DNA of 64,000 nt from Antedon bifida (taxonomy: Eukaryota; Echinodermata; Crinoidea; Comatulida; Antedonidae), in the NCBI GenBank assembly GCA_963402885.1, contig OY727097.1, forward strand, positions 18,538,001 through 18,602,000, in the 5' to 3' direction. The translations under genes and the position numbers were made by a program. Positions 12,049-25,095 of the stretch are shown piece by piece. How positions within the stretch are numbered: position 1 is the stretch's first letter; the number at the start of each line of letters is the position of its first letter. The notes under the pieces are model-generated. The model was given only the letters and a program-made list of their open reading frames with translations. It ran no database searches and had not been told where the DNA came from.

Positions 12049-13531
12049 CAGACACCGAACAGCGTTATGCATGTATCGAGCGAGAACTATTATAAATTGT
12101 ATTTGGAGTACAAAGATTTCACACCTTTTTATTTGGATGAAGTTTTCACGTTATTACGGATCATAAGCCATTGATAATGATAACAAATAAACCACTAACA
12201 TCTGCACCTCCTAGATTGCAACGGATGCTGATCAAATTACAAGGATATAATTTTACTATTGAACATTTACCAGGAGTCAAAAATCAACTTGCCGATGGTT
12301 TATCACGTCTGCCTAATATGAATAATAATCAAATCATTGATTTGGATGTACGTGTTGATCTTGTTCGTTTCTCCACAGAAAAAGTAACCCAACTTCAACA
12401 ACAAACCACCAAAGACCCAATCCTAAACCAACTTAAAGGCATCATCATCAATGGTTGGCCGGAAAACATCAAACAGTTACCAACAGATATGCGACCATAT
12501 TGGAGTTACAGAGACGAGATGTCAACCAACAACGGCCTTGTGCTTAAAGCTCAACGCATCGTAATACCCTCAACTATGCAACGTGATATACTGCTACAAT
12601 TACATACCTCCCACCTTGGTCAAGAAAAAACAAAACTACTTGCTAAGAAAACTGTATTTTGGCCGAACATCAATAAAGACATTGACCAAATAGTTCAGTC
12701 ATACTCCATATGTCAACAGCACCAACTATCACAAATGTCCGAGCCTCTCCTGCAACATGACATACCAACTAAACCATGGAGCGTACTTGGAGCTGATTTG
12801 TTTACGTTCGACGATCATCAATGGCTAATTATATCTGACTATTACTCGAAGTATCCGATCATTCGCAAACTACCTGAATCTAGTCCAAGCAGAGTCGTCA
12901 TCGATGTTTTCAAGCAAGTATTCGGCGAACATGGCGTTCCATCCAAAGTTGTAAGTGATAATGGCCCGCATTTTTCCAGTTTCGTGTTCAAAGAATTTTC
13001 TAAAGCCTGGAGTTTCGATCATACAACTTCTTCACCCCGACGACCTCAAGGTAATGGGTACATCGAACGTCAAATACGGACGGTAAAATCAATATTAAAG
13101 AAAGCTAAACAATCGTCAACCGATTATGAACTTGCACTTCTTCATTGGAGATCTACACCAGTTAGTCAATCTCTTCCCAGTCCAGCTCAACTATTAATGG
13201 GAAGAAAATTGAAATGCAGTCTACCAACAAAGATAAGCCTAACCAACACCAATGACTCTGACAAAATATACGACGAATTGAAGAAAAGACAACAAGTTCA
13301 AAAACATTACTATGACTTGCATGCTCATACAAATGAACTAACCCCATTAATTCCAGGTCAACAGGTCAGAATCCAGGACCAAAGTTCTAAATGCTGGGAT
13401 CCGGCCACTATCCATCGGATAGCTGACGAACCAAGATCATTCTTCGTTCAGAGTCCTAATGGTAAAATCACCAGACGAAATCGACAACACATCCGAGAAA
13501 TACCAGTCAGTACGCCTGTACTACAAGAAAC
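12049..13531 (+). pseudogene. Ty3/gypsy pol remnant: RNase H end plus integrase
   Basis: Translation starts in an RNase H-like segment (DTEQRYACIEREL...ITDHKPL) with in-frame stops at 12093-12095 and 12138-12140. A long open stretch from 12171 then covers the end of the RNase H connection (LPGVKNQLADGLSRLP), an integrase zinc-finger region and the integrase core. The DDE residues are visible in GADLF, VSDNGPHF and GYIERQ. In the zinc finger the H residues and the last Cys (C181, counted from the Met at 12171) remain, but the first Cys position is Tyr178, a one-base change from Cys. Protease and reverse transcriptase are missing. After about 13528 the frame runs into LTR-derived sequence before a stop at 13629-13631. 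It is a broken retrotransposon gene, not a host gene. Confidence 0.9.
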
Positions 13532-13615
13532 AACACGTCCTTTATATACAGTAATACCTAGCACACCACCACTCAGGTGTGTATGCAAATTGGGGTCTAG
13601 CGCCACCATATTACA
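13528..13615 (-). mobile_element. Partial LTR copy
   Basis: This is a near-identical direct repeat of 11827-11907: CAACACGTCCTTTATATA, CACTCAGGTGTGTATGCAAA and GTCTAGCGCCACCATATTAC. Only this portion of the LTR is present and it abuts the pol frame directly, so the element has been rearranged or truncated. Confidence 0.75.
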
Positions 13616-13631
13616 CCGCCCTCCACAATAA

Positions 13632-15970
13632 CCCCAAAAAATAAACTACAAAACTTGTGTCGATCATCCACTATAGAGTGTCAAATTCATGCAGTCAAGC
13701 AGCACCCATACTGCCGCTACTTTCGCCCCAACCAATAGATAGATTCAAACTCCTGCATCCCACCCCCTCCCCCGTCCCCCAAGTTCAAAATTGCAATGCA
13801 AAAGATAGGACATAAAGTTAAGTTTTTAGACCCTCACTTCCAACCCCCTAACTATTTCAAAATCCTGGATCCACCACCTTCCCCTCCCCAAAATTGAACC
13901 AATCAAAAGTCAATGATATACAGTACTCAGGTATGTTAATGCTACATAACAAATATTGAAGCCCTGATGTGAAATTTCATTTAAGGTCAGAATGTAAAAT
14001 ATCACATTTTATATGAAATATTGGTTTTAAATTATATATTTTTTTTACTGTGATTGTTGGATTCAGTAGTAATTATTAATTAATAATTATCTGATAATTA
14101 TTTAATTTCCCTTAGTTATGCATAGCAACAGTTACTATGGTAACTAAAATTGAGAATTTTTTTTAGATTTTTCGTACTTTGTAGATTATTAGCAGGCATG
14201 CCTTATTTGCATTTTCAAATTACCATTTTACAAGGTCATATTCGTAAGGACTTTCTTCTGTGATTATTTTTATTCATGAAAACCCCATATTTTATTTACA
14301 GCGGGCACCTCCATTAACGGACGCACTTTTAAAAGCCTGTTTGTTCTTCCTATCTAATTAGTGCATTTGGTACCTACCGTAAGCGGCCACCTCCCGTAAG
14401 CGACTGCGGCCACCTTTTTTACTAAAAATTAGATTTTTTGTATGGTAAATTACCTCCCGTATGCGGCCACCTGAAAAATGTGATACTTTTTTTGTCTTTT
14501 ATGGGCTCGTCCCACTTTTATTTCAGTAAAAAGTAGTAAAGCTATGTAATCAATTTTTTGTAGTCATGAAACCCTGTATTAAACAAGAAATATTTCTTAC
14601 AAAAAACGCTGCTCGCTTATTGACGTAACAGTTTTAAAGATATATAGGCCTCTGAAAAATATTTTTTATTTCAAATTTGTTTTTGAATTTGTCATTTTAT
14701 TGTCACATAATAGTTATTTTACCTGAAAAAATGTAATTAAAAGCAAAAAATACTTCAATTGTCTGTCAGACAATGGTTTTTGAGTTATAATTAAACGTTT
14801 TTTTTCTCTTTTTATAATGTGTATTTTGTTACAGAAGTGAATAACTTTGATATGAAACAGACTCAATTTAGTTTATTTTATTGCTAAGGTCAAGTCTGGA
14901 GGTCACTTCATCACACCTTAGATACTTCAAGTGTGAAGTATCATATTACAAACAAAAACTTTCCTGGACTGTTTTGATAATAATTCAATGATTATCTGAC
15001 AGCAAAATACAGTATTTTCATGGGACTCATAAATACCAGAAATACAGTTGGTACCTATAAATTATAGTCGAGTTTCCATTTTAACAAAAATGTCAAAGTA
15101 TAGTACTATAACTGTTGCTTGATTTCATCTAATAAATGAGTCATCTCGTGTGACGTAGCGGGCTAGAGCAGCAGCGTGAAAAAACTTAGTTACGCATAGA
15201 AACAGTTGCTACAATACACTATAGGTAAAATGTTGATGTCATTTGAGCTCAATGAAAATGTAATTTTTTTTTTCATGAAAACCCCATATTTTATTTTAAC
15301 AAAAATTATCCATAGTTATGTATAGAAACAGGTTTAAAGGTCAATTTTTTACTTTTATTCAGATTTGTCAAGACTTTTTTCTGAGATTATTAGGATTCAG
15401 TATTTAAAGTAAATTTGGGAAAAAGTAGAAATGTAAAACTATATAGAAAACAAAAACTGTATACTGTAAGTATTTTTGGTTAAAATAAGTATACAAGTTT
15501 GTACTTTTTCACTATAGAAAATCTGTGAAAAATGGCAAAAGCATCAAAATTTGGATAATTGACCGTTGTCATGGCAACGAAGGCTAAAAATTAAAATGAA
15601 TGTTGTAGATATGCTTTTTATTGAAGTGTCTATTCATGGTAAAAATTTGAGAGAAATCCATTTTTTACATCTGCCACCAAATCTTTGAGTTTTACAGACA
15701 ATGGCTCTTAATATTTTCCAAAACTTGCAAAACAAAACAACAAAAACATTTTTTTTAAAACGATTTTCAAAAAGCACATTACTTCATTATCTGTAAAATA
15801 AAATGAAAATACAAATTATGTATAAAAGATATTAAAGTATGTAGTCGAGTTCTTTGCTTTTTAAATGTATAACTTTCACAAGGCTTTAAATATCGAATTT
15901 AAGATCAAAACAATCAATTTAATAACGAAACTATAAAGTTACTGCGAACATGATTTTGCATCACACTAGA
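13632..15970. other. Repeat-derived sequence, no gene seen
   Basis: No convincing frame is present. Positions 14300-14475 hold four imperfect copies of a CGTAAGCGGCCACCTCCCGT-like motif. Positions 15650-15960 share segments with 43380-43620 (GATTTTCAAAAAGCACATTA) and, inverted, with 9541-9600, so the stretch is built from dispersed repeats. Confidence 0.45.
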
Positions 15971-15974
15971 GAAT

Positions 15975-16440
15975 CGCTGTACAAACTCCTGTAGAAACCT
16001 TGGAGTTGTCATGGATTCAACGCTTAGTATGTGTAATCAGGTACATAACATCTGCAAAGCTGGGCTTCACGCTATTCGTAAAATTGGAAGCATTCGGAAG
16101 TACCTGGATTCAAGATCAACTGAGATTCTTGTTCACGCCTTTGTTACATCAAGGCTAGGCTGTTGTAACTCATTACTTTATAGCTTACCAGCAAAGGATA
16201 TCTCTAGAATTCAGCGAGTCCAGAACACAGCTGCCCGATTGGTCGTTCAAAGCCCCATAAGGCAAAATATCACACCTGTGCTGAGACAACTTAATTGGCT
16301 TCCGGTAACACAAAGAATTACCTTCAAGACCCTGCTTTTCTTTCTGAACTTATTCAACCTTCCTAAGCGGTCTCTGAGATCAGGATCTGAACCGGCGCTA
16401 TTGCAGTTTCGCACCACACCGTTCTTACCTAAACTTTCCT
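15975..16440 (+). pseudogene. LINE (CR1-like) reverse-transcriptase C-terminal remnant
   Basis: The translation reads CRNLGVVMDSTLSM, then VTSRLGCCNSLLYSLP, RIQRVQNTAARLV and LNWLPVTQRITFK. These are hallmark C-terminal blocks of CR1-type non-LTR reverse transcriptases (after the YADD motif). The frame stays open for about 149 codons from an internal Met at 16011, but the catalytic RT core is absent. The C-terminal PKRSLRSGSEPALL block is followed by diverged sequence. It is a 5'-truncated, inactive insertion. Confidence 0.85.
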
Positions 16441-17059
16441 TTTTCACACTCACAACATAATATTATGTAACATGTTTATACGATTTGACCACTTACGAAG
16501 TAATTTTTTTTCAAAACATTTTAAACGATACTGAAATCGCTGTGAACACACTGCGAAATGTTTACCATCTTATATTTAACAATTAATTGCCAGAATGTAT
16601 GCTTCATTTCCTCAAAAAATGTAGAAAAAGGAGCTGTTTTGAAAGACATTTTTTATTGTGATAAAGGTAATTTAACGGTGGCTAAATCATGGGAACATGT
16701 TACATAATAGCCCAAAATTGTATGATGTGGGTGTGAGAAAAAATTTAGGTGAGACATCGAAGATATAACAGCGAAACTGCAGTAGCGCCCATAAACCTGC
16801 ATGTGGTGGGTAGGCCTAGTAAATTTGGTATTGGATATCCCAGATGATGTACGCTCGAGATTTGTTGTATAACTTAATGTTAGCTTATATAGCGCCCTCT
16901 ATATAATTTTTAATTATTATAGTATGCCCTCTATGTTTACCTGAAATTTCGTTTTTTCAACTTGGAACCTCTGGCAGGTGCTTTTTTGGGGAAAAAAGAA
17001 CCCCCCTGTAAAAATCCTGGCTATGGGCTTGTCTATGGACATGATTACTGGTACCTTAT

Positions 17060-17190
17060 TTATAAAACATGAAAACATATACCTTTTGAGTGGATTATAT
17101 TATTTAAACATTGTTCCCCTTTGCACCTGTCTCTCTTCCCCATCCCTCAACCCTAATGTTACATACAAAAAACAATTTGAATTGGATTTT
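17060..17190. repeat. Dispersed repeat upstream of an exon (copy 1)
   Basis: The segment with CTTCCCCATCCCTCAACCCT and AATGTTACATACAAAA recurs at 62625-62770 in the same orientation. Each copy ends about 140-190 bp before a splice acceptor of the RUBCN-like gene (17327 and 62960). Confidence 0.7.
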
Positions 17191-17326
17191 TAAATCTAGG
17201 AACCCATTGTGTGCTCGTTCTTAATAAATTGTGTGTTATAGTTGTTTTTGAAAGTTATCTTTAACAATTTGAAATAAAATGCCACTATCACCATGTAAAT
17301 AAAGTCTTACATAATTTTCATTCTAG

Positions 17327-17480
17327 AGATACTTTGCAAGAGTTATTACTATCACTTAAATCAACTGTTGAGGGATTACTAGCATCTCATTCAACCTATG
17401 TATGGTCAACATATGGTGGACTTGGTAGGCTATGTAGTGCTGTCAACAAGATACTATGCCATAAACTTAGACAAAATCAA
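17327..17480 (+). CDS. RUBCN: RUBCN-like gene, internal exon a (RUN domain, first part)
   Basis: The exon follows an acceptor TTCATTCTAG and ends at donor GTAAGT. It enters with one base finishing a split codon and ends on a codon boundary. It encodes 51 residues starting DTLQELLLSLKSTVEGLLAS and including VWSTYGGLGRLC, which match the start of the RUN domain of Rubicon, where a similar TVEGL...VWSKYGGLERLC pattern is known. RUN domains are helical bundles that bind small GTPases; in Rubicon this one takes part in binding the class III PI3-kinase complex. The exon carrying the start codon lies upstream and was not found. Identification rests on the RUN match here together with the block in the exons at 54008 and 55685. 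Confidence 0.85.
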
Positions 17481-19179
17481 GTAAGTATAAAACTTTAAAG
17501 AAACATGAAAATAAAAGATAGGATATAAAAAATTTAGCTTTTGGCCAAAGAAGGTATTGGATTTCTCTTTAAAAATAAAATAAACCCATTGGTTTCCAAC
17601 TTGATGTCTGTTTAGCCTAGATTTTTTTCTTTAGATTACAGTTTCATCATGTAAATAATTGTTTTTTTTCAATCCAATTGTTGGCCAAAGTGAATATGGT
17701 ATTTATTATGGTACTAGCAGGTACCATCCAATCGACGGGCACCATCGTATAATGATTTTAAGGTTCAAGCAAGCAATTTTAAATACAAATTTGCAGAGTC
17801 ATTGCAAATAATATTAGTGGTCACTGTAAAATGAATTTTTGCAAAACATGCAGTCACAAAAAAAGAATCTGGTTAGATATTCATTTTTAATATACATCTT
17901 TGTTCTAATTTTGTTTGTGTAAATATATTAAAATCGTCTGGTAAATTGTCATGTTTTGTATAAGCTTCCAAAGTATGTTTATATTATTATAATTTCCGAC
18001 TGGAGAACAGTGACTTAGTTGAATCTGGTTAAATAATCTTGTGCAGTCTTCTGTTGTTAAGTTGAATGTCTTGATTTTTGGTGGTAAAAATGTTTAGTGG
18101 TTTTTCTTTAAGATGAATAACAATGTATGTTTTCTGTTGGTGTAGGCTACATTCCTTGAAAATAAATTACATAAAACTTAAATTACATTACTTATTACTT
18201 AAAAATTAAAAATTCAAAAAAAATAACAAAACATACATGTACTTCACAATATTTCATATCATAAAACCCTGGGAGCTAATAGAATTAGAAGCATCTCTTA
18301 GTTAGATATATCGGCCTAAAAGTGGACCGAATCGTCCCACATTCAGCTATCGCCTATAATACAGTAGGCCTATAGCAGCTTAGGAGTTTAGTAAGAAACA
18401 TAACCTAGCCTAGTGTTATTACTGCATTTGGTGTTTGGAAAAATGGTAAAAGGGTGCTCAATCTTATGTTTGGCACGAGCGGCGTGCATGAGGTAGAAAC
18501 ATGAGCAAGAATACAGTATTGTACTTACCACCGGTTTGAGATTGTGCAAAAGTCCAAATGGTATGCCGTATAAAGTATAGTGTTTATTGTTTGGTAGGGC
18601 CCTTACAGGGTGGAGGTGGGGAGGCGGAGTTCATTTGAGGAAGGTGCTTATTCAAGAGATAAATTTAATTTTTTAGTTTTAATAATAATGGTAACATTTA
18701 TAATCAAATGAAATCCTCTAGTAGATATGAAAAATGCTTGGTAAATTGTAGATAACAGTCCGATGAAATCTACTACAAATATTATAATTGTGTTAATGTA
18801 TCAATGTTAAATGTAATACAATATTGTGTGTATAAATGTGGATGGGCATTTATTAGATGATTGGGGGTGGGGCGATTATTATTCTAATTGATGTTTTATT
18901 GGGGAGGTATTGGGCGTTTATTCAAATAAATACCATCCTAATTGGTATATTTGATACAATATTTATCTTTTTTAAAACTAACTTTCGCGACACAGTGGGC
19001 CGTTTCGGTCTAAGAAGGAAGACGTTTTAGACGGCTTGCGATAGCACACCGTTATACAGTTCTGCCAGTTTACTCAACAACTCAGCTATCATGGTTTCAC
19101 TCGATTTCAAACAAAAGGTCTTATCATCAGTTCTCCCTATGTAATTTTATATACTATACTCCGATACTTTATGAATCTA

Positions 19180-19648
19180 TTGTATATAAATTTACGTAAG
19201 GGAAAAATTTGGTAAATCGCGCCTTACTTCAAGAATTTTTACTCGATGGTATATAAAAGTTAGTTCATACTTTCGGTACTGATTTTAACCACCTGATGTA
19301 ACCCTGTTTACTAATTAAATTGAGTTGGATAATTAGTTATTGATAATTAAAAAGAATTTAGGTTCAACGATTTGCCCCAAATAGAGGTGTTTTCCGATCG
19401 TGGTATACACTGTCTAATGGATGTCCATCTTGAAAAATACCCGCACACAATAATACGAGGATGCTTCGCATTTTCCTATCTCCTACGATAATTGTTTTTA
19501 ATAACTGAAAATCAGTTGAACAGCTCGAGTACAGCATCATAATGTTGAAGACAGGGCAATTTTCTTTAAAAAATACTATTTTGATAGATTTAATACGTTT
19601 ATACAAATGTATTAATTTGCGATAAATGGAACATTCCAATCTGTATTT
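19180..19648. repeat. Dispersed about 465-bp repeat (copy 1)
   Basis: It is nearly identical to 61584-62045, from TATATAAATTTACGTAAGGG through CGATGGTATATAAA, CACACAATAATACGAGGATG and GTTGAACAGCTCGAGTACAG. A third copy of only the first 43 bp lies at 44010-44052. The minus-strand open frame (19364-19639) is only partly kept in the other copy and shows no family motif, so I treat it as non-coding. Confidence 0.85.
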
Positions 19649-20654
19649 GAAGCTTCAAATTCCTCGGTAAATAGAGGGCGCATTATTTCGACAAATTCTT
19701 AGATTAGAAATAGTGTCGTGTGTTGTATACAGAACAGTAAAACTTAAAGTGGCTTTTGGATAATTTTAGATCCATGACCGATAAATGAAGATTCATCAAA
19801 CTGGGAGTGTAGTTAGACTTATAAGAACTAAACTAGATCTATAGCTCACGTTTTCGGTTACCATCCAACCAGCGAATTAGGCCTACTGATGTGTACATGG
19901 TTACATATAAAACAAGAATACAAAATAAACTTTATTAGGCCTACTCATACAACATAAAATAAAAAGTTAGGAAATCAAATGATTATCGTAGAGTATATAA
20001 TAGGCATCATGCAGTTAAACTACATATTTGTGTTTTCATTGATGAGATTGTAATAGTAGTACATTTATTCGAAAAAATAAGTCTAGATCCCATAGGCATC
20101 ATAAATCACGGCCCAACAAATCAGTACCTGTACTCATGACTCATGAAATTCGATCCAGTTTTGTTCACACAAATGCTTCCAGAAATGTTAACACCGGAAC
20201 CGATGATTAGCCCTAAATATTTAGCAAACTGTCTTATAATCCCTAGCCTAATAAGAGGTAGACTATCAGTTTAATTTTTTATTACCGTAAATAAGAGCTA
20301 GCATTTCCAATCACCGAATGTCTTACTGTGTTTATTTAGTGAGGTTCTTATACATATAAATACAATCAACTTTATTATTGCGGTTCCATCACCACCACCC
20401 CGTGCCGCCCAATCTCCGTTTGTTTAATTTCCATTTTTTGCTAATTACTGTAGCTTCATATACGCGGTCCGAAAATAAACAAAAAGACTGAAATGGCTAT
20501 CGCCACCAACAGCCAACTTTCAACCAGGTAGTTGCAAGATGATAACTCACTGTGAACCCATATTATATACCTATATTATTTTAAAATTCAAGTTTGTTCT
20601 TTTTTTGTCATTGTCTTGTCAATTGTAAAACAATGCTACTATTAAATACTTTAG

Positions 20655-20877
20655 ATGATGTTTACACATCTTGATGATCATTGGATTTTTATCAAGAGAC
20701 TCCGGACACTAGATCCAGTATTAGCACCCTCTATTGACCAAATAAGTCGTCAAGCAGTGGAACAAGGTTGTGTTAAAGGTGAATTGTGGGTTAAAATTAG
20801 TCTTGAGAATTTGAGCTTATCATCCCAACTTAAACTGCTTGTGAAGAATCAAGAACATGTTCAGCTTTGTTACTATG
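20655..20877 (+). CDS. RUBCN: RUBCN-like gene, exon b (RUN domain, middle)
   Basis: The exon runs from acceptor ACTTTAG to donor GTAAGT, enters in phase 0 and leaves with one base. It encodes 74 residues including HWIFIKRLRTLDP, ELWVKISLENLSLSSQLKLL and HVQLCYY. These correspond to the central helices of the Rubicon RUN domain, where the same layout (a WxFIK-like helix, then a Leu-rich LSxQLxxLL helix, then a YY-ending strand) is found. The first codons are ATG ATG, but phase continuity with 17480 shows this is an internal exon and not a start. Confidence 0.85.
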
Positions 20878-20990
20878 GTAAGTTTATACAGTAGGTCTTA
20901 ATACTTTAAGTCGTTTACATTTTGAAACTATAGAAAATAAAATATTTTCCAGTGAAACTAAAAAAATTATTTGTCTTTCATCAACCTATA

Positions 20991-21075
20991 CCGTATTTTC
21001 CGGAGTATAGGTCAAGACTTTGTGGGAAAATTTTAATTGCAAAATCAGGGAATCGACTTATACTCCGACCATGCG
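20991..21075. mobile_element. Possible short palindromic MITE
   Basis: CCGTATTTTCCGGAGTATAG on the left is mirrored by CGACTTATACTCCGACC about 45 bp later. A similar arrangement at 46679-46748 has better arms. Likely a small foldback element in the intron. Confidence 0.4.
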
Positions 21076-21299
21076 ATTTTTGAAAAAAATCAGCCCGAAA
21101 AAATATGTTCAAAAGCTGTCAGCTGTCAAGGCCTAGCAAGGTCAGTGGCCTATCATCAATTACTTACAGAAGTTTTCAATTTAATACCTACATTGTACAA
21201 AATAATACAACTCCAACAAGTACTGGTCAATAAAATATTAATATATCACAAAGACTCATTTTGATGTTACTATTACGCTTTTAAGATAATTAAGAATAA

Positions 21300-22310
21300 A
21301 TAGTTTTCGTTTGTGTTTTATATGCTTCTTATTCACTCGCGAAAACATCGTAACACACACCACAAACGAACTACAACGTCGGAATGTCCATGCAGCATGT
21401 TTGTTATTGCGCGATATTTTCATCTATACACATGCGCAGTTTGTTTGTTTGTTCGTAATTACAATTACTGCGCATGTCTATTCATAAAATAAATTCTCCT
21501 TAGTCGAGCGCGTGTACATTTACAGATAACGCGATTTACAACTACTCGCCTGTACAATTAATAAGCCTCCTAACGGAAAACTCGCACTCTCTAGTGGGTG
21601 TACCCGAATGGTTCTCGAAAACATGACCAACGCCTCTGGAAATTGAAGCCCGGGTGACACCTATGCATATGACTGATGAGTAATGCATGTTTATTTTGTG
21701 ATGTTTCATGGTGGTCCATAAATTAGGTACGCCAAAAATATCGCTTCCAGGGTAATATAGCAAATTAGAGTATATTGTGGTAGGGCAAGTAATGTGGGTA
21801 TTCTATGTGGGACTGTTGTTGTGTGAATGCTATCAAACTAACCGGTTTTGTGCTTTGCATGTCCTTCGTTGTCTTCGGTAGTAGACGTGAAACGTAGTTG
21901 ATTTTTTCTTTATCTTGGGCATAGTGTAATCAGTAAAATTAAAAAATGTATGAATAGAGAACAATATAGGCTAATTATTATATTCGGTCTTCCGCCAAAT
22001 GAGTGTGTGAGATTTGAACCTGTACTGAAAATAAGTTTGGTAAGATGCGAAATGTATGCCAATTATGATTGATTATGTCCCCTGTCAGTAATGATGTATG
22101 GTCATGTGACAGCAATCGGTGGTTATAGGAACGTGAAGGGGAAAAGTTACACAATAGATTTAATTATTTGTAAACAAAATGTACATTAATTCCCCTGTAA
22201 TGATGTAAAAACTTTACAACAATTGGTATTAATCATAAGACCGTAAGATGCAAATAATATAATTGTAAAGAACAGCATACGTATAATATATTAAACTGTA
22301 GTATAAGTAA
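21300..22310. other. Intronic sequence, no gene seen
   Basis: No coding frame is supported. One inverted pair, ACATGCGCAGT at about 21431 and ACTGCGCATGT at about 21467, makes a small GC-rich palindrome whose arms resemble NRF1-type sites (inference). Confidence 0.4.
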
Positions 22311-22311
22311 G

Positions 22312-24345
22312 AATAAATTTAAGTATAAGTGTAAAATAGAGAACAAATTTAAGGAAAATAACCCTAAAGCAGCATGGAAAGGTCTTCAGATTCTTACAGG
22401 GTATAAAAGTACAAACACTAACACATCAAACAACGATCCAAATCTTGCAAATAAATTAAATGACTTCTTCTGCCGTTTCGATGATGAAGCTGATACCAAT
22501 AATTTACTGAATACACAGATGCCGCCTCTAAATTGTGTTAACCAATCTCTGATCTCTGAGGAGTCTGTCAGGAATGTGTTCTCGAAAGTTAAGGTCAATA
22601 AAAGTACAGGACCAGATGGCATCTCAAATCGTGTTTTAAAATATTGTAAAAATGAATTAGTACCCATATTTACTAGGCTTTTTAATTTAAGTATAACAAA
22701 TGGAATTGTTCCCAAAATATGGAAAACCTCTTTTATCAAACCTCTCCCTAAAGTAAAAAAACCAAATGAATTAAAAGACTATAGACCCATTGCCCTCACG
22801 TCAAATGTTGTCAAATGTCTTGAAAAAATAATTCTCAAGGATGTCGTCAATCAATCAAGTAATTTCCAAGACAATTATCAATTTGCTTATCAGTCTAATA
22901 GAAGTGTGGAGGATGCTATTTTAACACACCTAAATAAGATCTGTAATCACTTAGATAAGTCAAGATCATATGTTAGATCTCATGTAGACTTTTCAAGTGC
23001 CTTTAACACCATTATTCCTGCATTTCTTGCTCGTCGGCTTAAAGACATGGAGATAAACCACAATATCATCAGGTGGCTGTCCGATTTCCTGAAATGTAGA
23101 CCTCAGTTTGTAATAGCTAATGGGCACATGTCTGACAGCAGGATAACAAATGTAGGAGTACCTCAAGGCTGCGTAATATCACCTGTGTTGTATTCCCTTT
23201 TCACTTCTGACTTTAGGTCACCAAATGAGTCATGTTCTGTGATTAAATATGCAGACGATACTGTTATCACAGGATACATTTTAGGTGATAAGCATGATAA
23301 TGAATGTGACTACCGTAAATTGATATTAGATTTTGTAAATTGGAGCAAATTGAATAATTTAAAGTTAAATGTTGGTAAAACTAAGGAGATGGTCGTAGAC
23401 TTTAGAGTAAAGAAAGATCCTATTATTCCAGTTCTGATTGATGGTAACGAAGTAGATAGAGTAGAAGAATATAAATACTTAGGTTTTGTCATGGACCACA
23501 AACTGTCGTGGGAAACCAATACAAATAGAATAGTTAAAAGAGCCAATCAAAGAATGTTTATACTTCGCAAAATGAAATCACTTAGTATTGATAGCTCCCT
23601 GTTAAAATTGTTTTATACCACCATGATCCAAAGTATTATGTCGTTCTGTTTGATATGCAATTATGAAAATATTAATAAAAAAGATAAAAATAAATTGAAT
23701 CGCATTACAAAGAAAGCTGAATATATTGCTAAAGATCCGTTGGTGCAGTTAGATGAAATATACATAGATTGGATAGTGAAGGCAGCTCATAAAATAATTA
23801 AGGATGTTGATCATCCCCTTAGCAAATACTTTATTATCAAACGAAATGGTAGAATACATGTTCCAATAACTAAGACAAACAGATCGAGATATGCCTTTGT
23901 TGCAAATGCTATTCATATAATTAATTCACGTCACCATCGATAAATGTAAACAATGAAACTTTATAAAAATGTTTTTATATTTTTAATATTTTTAAACGTT
24001 TTAAACATTTTTAGCCTATTTGAATTTTAGCAATTTATAAATTGTAAGGTTTTAGGAACATTCTAATGGTTTGAATCCTTTTAAAGCTGTTTTAATCCTT
24101 TTAAAGCTGTTTTAAACTATTTTAAACTATTTTAATCTCCTGAATCCTATTCAATTTTTATACCTTGTCATTTTTACACCGTGTTTCATAACTTGTATTT
24201 TTTTGTGCAATTATGTGTGTGTACATAATATATTTTATTGTATATCTATTTATTATTTTACTAATTATTGTCAATCTTCAAGAAGAATTTCTGTTGTTAT
24301 TTTATGATGGACAAATAAAGCATTTCAGTATTCAGTATTCAGTAT
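22312..24345 (+). mobile_element. 5'-truncated LINE with long reverse-transcriptase frame
   Basis: An open frame runs from about 22312 (first Met 22519) to the stop at 23941-23943. It begins in the linker before the RT (NNPKAAWKGLQILTG) and then shows all RT blocks: STGPDGISNRVLKY, DYRPIALTSNVVKCLEK, VDFSSAFNTI, GVPQGCVISPVLYSLF, KYADDTVITGY (YADD at 23248-23259) and EYKYLGFVMDHKLSWE. The C-terminal TNRSRYAFVANAIHIIN block is like L2/Rex1/CR1-group elements. No endonuclease domain remains, so it was truncated at insertion. The 3' end has AATAAA-like sequence and an iterated TTCAGTA tail (about 24327-24345), as usual for CR1-group LINEs. With an unbroken RT frame it is one of the youngest insertions here. 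It lies in sense orientation in the intron between 20877 and 29863. Confidence 0.9.
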
Positions 24346-24719
24346 ATACATAATATATTATTATATATATTATCTGAACGTTACACACAGGAGGAACCCG
24401 TTAATAGGGGTCATCAATCACTGAAACTGTCTCTAACGTGACCGTACCAAGAGACCAAAAGCATAGTTTATCAAAGTGGGTGACAGTGAGCGGTGCTTTA
24501 ACATTTGTATCACAATATATCATGACAACATCATCTTGTTAATTTTTGAAAAAATGATCAAAAACAACTTTCGTAGCCTACTTATATATCGGTCGTAGTA
24601 GAAACCATATATAATTATAAATAGAGCAAGCAACAGAAATAATCGATAATGATAAACAGTAAAGGTGTTTCTCTGGTAGGCCTACCAGGCCTCCTATAAT
24701 AGTAGTAACATTAAATCGC

Positions 24720-25095
24720 ACCTAAATTTGATTGAATGATTAATAAATAGCATAAATAATTAGTTCAATTTGCCTCCTATAGTAACATTGAATCGCACCT
24801 AAATTTGATAAAATGAATAATAAATAGCATAAATAATTTGTTCAATTACTAAAACAAATTGTATTTCACGTAAAGTAAAGGCCTTTATAATTGATTAGTT
24901 GAATATCTAAAACAAATAAATTGTAGTTCACGATTCAGTTGAATCACTAAAATTACATTGTAGTTCACGTAAAAGTAAAGGCCTTCAATAATAGTTAAAT
25001 TACTAAAACAATTTGTAGGTTGTACGTAATTGTACGTAAAGTAAATGCCTTTTAGTTGAATATCTAAAACAAATTAATTGCAGTAGTTCACGATC
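24720..25095. repeat. Imperfect local tandem repeats
   Basis: Two copies of ATCGCACCTAAATTTGAT with AATAAATAGCATAAATAAT (24715-24850) are followed by three copies of TTGTAGTTCACG(TA)AAAGTAAAGGCCTT (24850-25050). No coding potential is evident; the stretch 25100-26330 likewise shows no gene. Confidence 0.65.

Noticed and set aside
16978-17193. 71-codon frame just upstream of the first visible RUBCN-like exon, considered as a start exon
   Set aside because: Half of it is a dispersed repeat also found at 62625, it has no suitable donor, and it does not resemble a Rubicon N-terminus.
19364-19639. 91-codon minus-strand frame, partly present in a second copy at 61736-61945
   Set aside because: High nucleotide identity of the two repeat copies explains the similarity; a frameshift near the C-terminus and no motif argue against coding.
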